Positions 8,221 to 11,293 of a stretch of 11,293 nucleotides of DNA are shown piece after piece (positions within the stretch are counted from its first letter, which is position 1; every line of letters begins with the position of its first letter). Location of the stretch: positions 1 through 11,293 of the forward strand of contig NWUY0304568924.1 in assembly GCA_004151065.3 (NCBI GenBank), in the 5' to 3' direction. The stretch comes from Larix sibirica. Its lineage: Eukaryota; Streptophyta; Pinopsida; Pinales; Pinaceae. The translations under genes and the position numbers were made by a program. The notes under the pieces were generated by a model. The model ran no database searches. It was not told the origin of the DNA and saw only the letters and a program-made list of their open reading frames with translations.

Positions 8221-8575
8221 GGGGAACGAATTCCTAGGAAGGAGAGGCACGAATTGCAAGAATTGGAGGTGGCATGAATTCCAAGGAGACTGCTGCATTT
8301 AACGCTGGCCCATACAGCTGACAATCTGAGCACAGATTTTGAGGTCAGTACAGCAGACTCGGCACAGTTTTCGAGGCCCGTACAGCAAGCCAAATTTTCT
8401 GGCACAAATTTCAAGGCAACTGCTGAGGCAGGAATTTCGAGGACGCTGTTTGCTGACTGTTGAAAAGTCCATACAGTCCATACAGACCTGTACAGAGGCT
8501 GTACAGGAATACTTTCCCTGGTGGCAGAAATTCCAAGGTGGCACGATTTTCTGTGAGGCACGAAGTTCCAGGTGC
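8221..8575 (+). repeat. Short-motif array inside the 5' LTR
   Basis: Two interleaved motifs recur. Variants of GGCACGAATTCCAAGG occur at about 8222, 8246, 8271, 8401, 8427, 8523 and 8556. TACAG (often CGAGGTCCGTACAGCA) occurs at about 8312, 8349, 8381, 8470, 8479, 8490 and 8499. Units starting GCACA at 8330, 8362 and 8402 form a rough 32-40-bp tandem repeat. Confidence 0.75.
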
Positions 8576-8860
8576 AAAAATTTTGTATTAAATGCTGTAA
8601 AATTCTGCTGATTCTCTGTGGGCTGAATTAATTAAATCTCCCGTGACTGGTTTTCCCTTCGGTGTATTTCCAGGGGCATTGCCCAGAAATATTATGTGTT
8701 AGATGTTTGTTTAAATGTGGCTCTTTACTGTTTATGTTTCCGCTGCATATAAGTTATATTCCAGTGTAATTGCAATATAATCATTTTCAGCAGTTAATGG
8801 TGAATGTAAAAGGGTAAATGATTGAGATTGTAGATCAGACATGGGGTATGAAAACTAACA

Positions 8861-8872
8861 TGGTATCAGAGC
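8861..8872 (+). other. Primer-binding site for initiator Met tRNA
   Basis: TGGTATCAGAGC, abutting the 5' LTR, is complementary to the last 12 bases of plant initiator methionine tRNA including CCA. It is the usual minus-strand primer site of plant Ty1-copia elements. Confidence 0.93.
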
Positions 8873-8988
8873 TGGGGCTCTGATTTTGAACAGTGATAAC
8901 CAGCAGATTAAACACAGAAGGCAGCAACAGATTTGCTGAGATTTTTGTCACCTAGCAGATTTGGGCTTTTTTTGGTTGGTCTGTAAAA

Positions 8989-9942
8989 ATGTCTGTGACT
9001 TTTGTCTTACAGTTCGAGGACAGGCTTGAAGGTGCATCTAACTTCAATCCATGGAAGGAGGGTTACCTTACTTCTAGAGGAATTTGACTTGTGGGAAGTA
9101 ACCAAGGAGGAGAGGGTTACCTTAATTCTGGAGGAACTTGACTTGTGGGAAGTAACCAAGGAGGTTGTCATGATTCCCACTGCTGCTGATGAATTGATTG
9201 AATATAACAAGAAGAACATGAAGGCCAAACGTATTCTTCTTGATGCATCAAAGACCACCTGATACCTCATGTGACCGGTAAAAAAAATGCCTTTGACATG
9301 TGGGTTGCTTTGATAAAGTTATTTCAAAGTGATAATCAAAACCGGAAAATGGTTTTGAGGGAGAAGTTACGGAACACTAAGATGACCAAGACCAAAAATG
9401 TCACATCATACCTTACCCAGATTTCACAAGTGTGTGACGAGTTGTGTGTTGTTGACGAGAAAGTGGAAGAAGCAGAGTTGGTGAGAACTGCCTTGAATGG
9501 TTTCTCACAACCAAGGCAAGACTTTGTGCATGCAGTTGTTGCCAGAGAGAACATGCCTGCATGGACTAGGCTTTGGGACGACTTCATACAGGAGGAGCTG
9601 AGACTTAGCTTCAGCCACACAGGCCAACAGCATAGGGATGATGAGGAGAATGTTGCTCTTACAGGGAAGAGCAAGCAAAGGCCCAAGAAAGGCCCAGGTG
9701 GCGGATCTAGCTTGAAAGGTGAATAGAAGGACATGAGCAAAGTGAAATGCTCTGCTTGTCACAAGACTGGCCACTATGTGAGTCAATGTCCAAACAAAAA
9801 GAAAAAGGGCAAGGATGAGACACAGACAGCAACATCAATTAACATTGAGGACTTTGCGAAGAAGTTTGAGAAGGAATTTTCTCTGGTCTCTTGTCTTTCA
9901 GGCAGTGGTAGCTCAGAGTTTGAGTTAGTGTTTCAGAGATAA
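8989..9942 (+). pseudogene. gag: Decayed copia gag with zinc knuckle
   Basis: This is the capsid/nucleocapsid gene of a plant copia element (UBN2/retrotran_gag_2 type). The ATG at 8989 opens with MSVTFVLQFEDRLEGASNFN; related gags also start with a short segment ending in an EDRLxGASNFxPW-like motif. The frame shifts near 9055-9062 and again near 9247-9250. The long remaining part reads KKNAFDMWVALIKLFQSDN and continues through LREKLRNTKM and ARENMPAWTRLWDDFIQEE. A single in-frame TAG at 9724-9726 separates it from the nucleocapsid tail (9733-9942), which carries a CX2CX4HX4C knuckle (9748-9789, CSACHKTGHYVSQC) and a basic run KKKKKGK. An 18-codon stretch near the start (about 9061-9168) is duplicated in tandem. 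About 318 codons in all; it cannot make a full protein as it stands. Confidence 0.9.
9061..9168 (+). repeat. 54-bp in-frame tandem duplication inside gag
   Basis: Sequence coding VTLLLEEFDLWEVTKE is followed directly by VTLILEELDLWEVTKE, with a period of exactly 54 bp (18 codons). The copies differ at about three bases. The first copy lacks two bases at its left edge, which is where the reading frame shifts. Confidence 0.88.
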
Positions 9943-10392
9943 ACTCAGATTGCTATGCAGATAGTGGGGTCGACACCATGCATGCACTGCTTATATAGAA
10001 TGGTGTTCCTGAAGGGATAGGTACTTATATATCCAGAGGAAGCTACCCTGGACACAGCAGCAGTGCTTGGTGTCAGACAGGGGAGATCGTAAAGGTTGTT
10101 GGGACAGCCTGTGGTTGAGTCCATGTCAGTACCTGGGACAATTGGTTTTGAGGCTTCTTCCAGTGCAGTCGAGAGACTTAGCTGGTACGAGATGACTCAG
10201 TAGGATGCTCAGGGGGTTGAAAAGACTCCTTGAAGCATGTTTTGCGGGAACCAGTCTTCAGCACAGATTCCAGTGCGGGTGGCAGAGAGGCCTTCTGATT
10301 CAGAGGGTGCAGCTACAGCAGCGAATGGAGTGATGGGGTTGGAGATAGATCCAGGTGAAGGTTCCAGAAGTACCTCCCTCTCTAAGAGGGAG
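9943..10392 (+). pseudogene. Short degraded pol remnant, including protease active-site trace
   Basis: After gag stops, the frame starting at 9945 reads NSDCYADSGVDTMHALL to a TAG at about 9993. The ADSG core preceded by an aromatic residue matches the copia aspartic protease active site (W/Y-x-DSG-A-S-xHMT), though the downstream ASRHMT part has changed. A following segment GVPEGIGTY (about 10003) may be protease-derived. From there to the polypurine tract several frames contain stops and no integrase, reverse transcriptase or RNase H signature was found. Confidence 0.55.
10384..10392 (+). other. Polypurine tract
   Basis: AAGAGGGAG lies immediately before the TG of the 3' LTR. It is the expected plus-strand primer site for a copia element. 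Confidence 0.85.
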
Positions 10393-10486
10393 TGTTAGAT
10401 TTTGCAGCTCAGGTCTTCTACATAGGCTTGGTGTCTAGGCATATAAAAAGGACCTAAGTGACTTTTCTAGGCATTAACTTTAGTGT

Positions 10487-10493
10487 TATAAAG
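10487..10493 (+). promoter_or_regulatory. TATA-like box in 3' LTR
   Basis: TATAAAG is in the same conserved block as in the 5' LTR. It supports the block being functionally constrained before insertion, but activity is unknown. Confidence 0.35.
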
Positions 10494-10793
10494 TTAATGT
10501 GATTTTTATTAATTTGTGAGTGAAAATGATTTTTATTCATTTCAGTGAAATTCGACTCCACCTTTGACTTGGAAAATGAAGAGACAAAGTCACTTGGAAA
10601 TGAAAAGACAGTCATTTCTCATTTAATAAAAGGAGATCTAGGAGAAAACAGACACACGAAGAGAGAGTGGAGCTGAAGAGAAGGGGGCACGAATTCCTAG
10701 GAAGGAGAAAAAACGAATTCCAAGACTTGAAAGTGGCACGAATTCCAAGGAGACTGCTGCATTTAATGCTGGTCCATACAACTGACAATCTGA

Positions 10794-10935
10794 GCACAGA
10801 TTTCGAGGGCTGTACAGCTGGAGTAGTGGCACAGATTTTGAGGTCCATACAGCAGACCGGGTACAGTTTTCGAGGTCCGTACAGCAGTCCGAATTTCCTG
10901 GCACAAATTTCGAGGCCACTGCTGAGGCATGAATT
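10794..10935 (+). repeat. Tandem units inside the 3' LTR
   Basis: Units beginning GCACAG, GCACAG, GTACAG and GCACAA start at 10794, 10829, 10861 and 10901. Each is followed by TTTYGAGG, and the first three then by TACAGC. Four units are present here against three in the 5' LTR. Confidence 0.75.
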
Positions 10936-11293
10936 TCAAGGAGGCTGTTTGCTGATTATTGAGAGGTACGTACAGTCCATACAGACCTGTACAGAGGCCG
11001 GACAGGCATACTTTCCCTGCTGGCATGAATTTCTCTGAGGCACGAAGTTCCAGGTGCAAAATTTCTGTATTTAATGCTGTAAAATTCTGCTGATTCTCTG
11101 TGGACTGAATTAATAAAATCTCTCTTGTGACTGATTTTCCCTTCGGGGGTTTTCCAGGGGCATTGCCCAAAAATCCTGTGTGTCACATGTGTTTAAATGT
11201 GGCTGTCTACTCTTTATGTTTCCGCTGCATATAAATTATATTCCAGTGTATTTGCAATAATCATTTTCAGCAGTTAATGGTGAATGTATTTAA

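Larger units (their letters stand above)
7921..8860 (+). repeat. 5' LTR, 940 bp
   Basis: It begins TGTTTAGATTTTG and ends CTAACA, giving the TG...CA ends expected of LTRs, directly followed by the primer-binding site. It matches the copy starting at 10393 over its whole visible length. Over the first 220 or so bases a hand count gives about 17 substitutions plus two small gaps. It contains a TATA-like box (8019-8025), an AATAAA at 8159 and an internal array of short repeats (8221-8575). The open frames across 8084-8611 on both strands belong to the LTR and are not genes. Confidence 0.93.
7921..11293 (+). mobile_element. Gag-only Ty1-copia LTR element (TR-GAG-like), 3' end cut by window
   Basis: The layout is: 5' LTR (7921-8860), primer-binding site (8861), decayed gag (8989-9942), short protease trace, polypurine tract (10384-10392), 3' LTR (10393 onward). 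The interior is about 1532 bp, against several kb for an autonomous copia element, and no integrase, reverse transcriptase or RNase H motif is found in it. It must have moved using enzymes supplied by another element. The 5' flank is AGATT (7916-7920). The matching target-site repeat after the 3' LTR would lie outside the window, so insertion could not be confirmed that way. Confidence 0.88.
10393..11293 (+). repeat. 3' LTR, incomplete at window end
   Basis: It begins TGTTAGATTTTGCAGCTCAG and follows the 5' LTR through TTCAGCAGTTAATGGTGAATG (matching 8788-8806), after which the last few bases diverge and the window ends. About 50 bp of the LTR end is not seen. Relative to the 5' copy it has one extra repeat unit of about 35 bp near 10794-10828 and lacks about 18 bp near 11033. 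It carries the same TATAAAG (10487-10493) and an AATAAA at 11112 that the 5' LTR lacks (TTAATTAAA there). Confidence 0.93.

Noticed and set aside
8084-8611. Open frames on both strands within the 5' LTR, and matching ones at 10612-11186
   Set aside because: They fall in LTR sequence and differ between the two LTRs by indels that break the frames. They are composition effects of the repeat array.

Overview
The window is nuclear DNA of a seed plant. The evidence is three split exons of a plant-type monofunctional aspartate kinase on the minus strand, in AT-rich, repeat-laden DNA with Ty1-copia retroelements. A conifer or other gymnosperm is plausible because one intron would have to exceed 9.6 kb and is packed with old transposon debris. 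That is inference; no marker in the sequence names the species. There is no sign of bacterial operons, CRISPR arrays, rRNA or intact tRNA genes.

Positions 1-1605 (minus strand): three consecutive phase-0 exons at 1486-1605, 1267-1359 and 1031-1147 encode 110 residues without a break. They cover the end of the kinase domain and the first ACT (lysine-sensing) domain. One 5' splice site is GC rather than GT. An 82-bp tandem duplication has copied an acceptor plus the first part of an exon, leaving a decayed pseudo-exon. The kinase core and N-terminus would lie beyond 11293, and the last exons (second ACT domain) would lie before position 1.

Positions 1606-7185: no exon of any gene is recognised. 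The stretch holds several families of degenerate direct or tandem repeats (2034-2375, 3143-3480, 4055-4160, 4408-4775, 4950-6067), a possible tRNA-derived SINE (about 3565-3862) and unassigned AT-rich sequence.

Positions 7186-7920 (plus strand): a broken Ty1-copia reverse transcriptase/RNase H fragment with stops and frameshifts, ending directly against an LTR.

Positions 7921-11293 (plus strand): a Ty1-copia-type LTR element with a 940-bp 5' LTR (TG...CA), an initiator-Met-tRNA primer-binding site, a decayed gag ending in a CCHC zinc knuckle, a trace of the protease active site, a polypurine tract, and a 3' LTR cut by the window end. Its interior is only about 1.5 kb and has no recognisable integrase, reverse transcriptase or RNase H. 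It therefore looks like a gag-only, non-autonomous element of the kind called TR-GAG. The transposon material lies antisense to the kinase gene, apparently inside one of its introns. The window's genes do not form a pathway: one is a host amino-acid biosynthesis gene and the rest are dead mobile elements.
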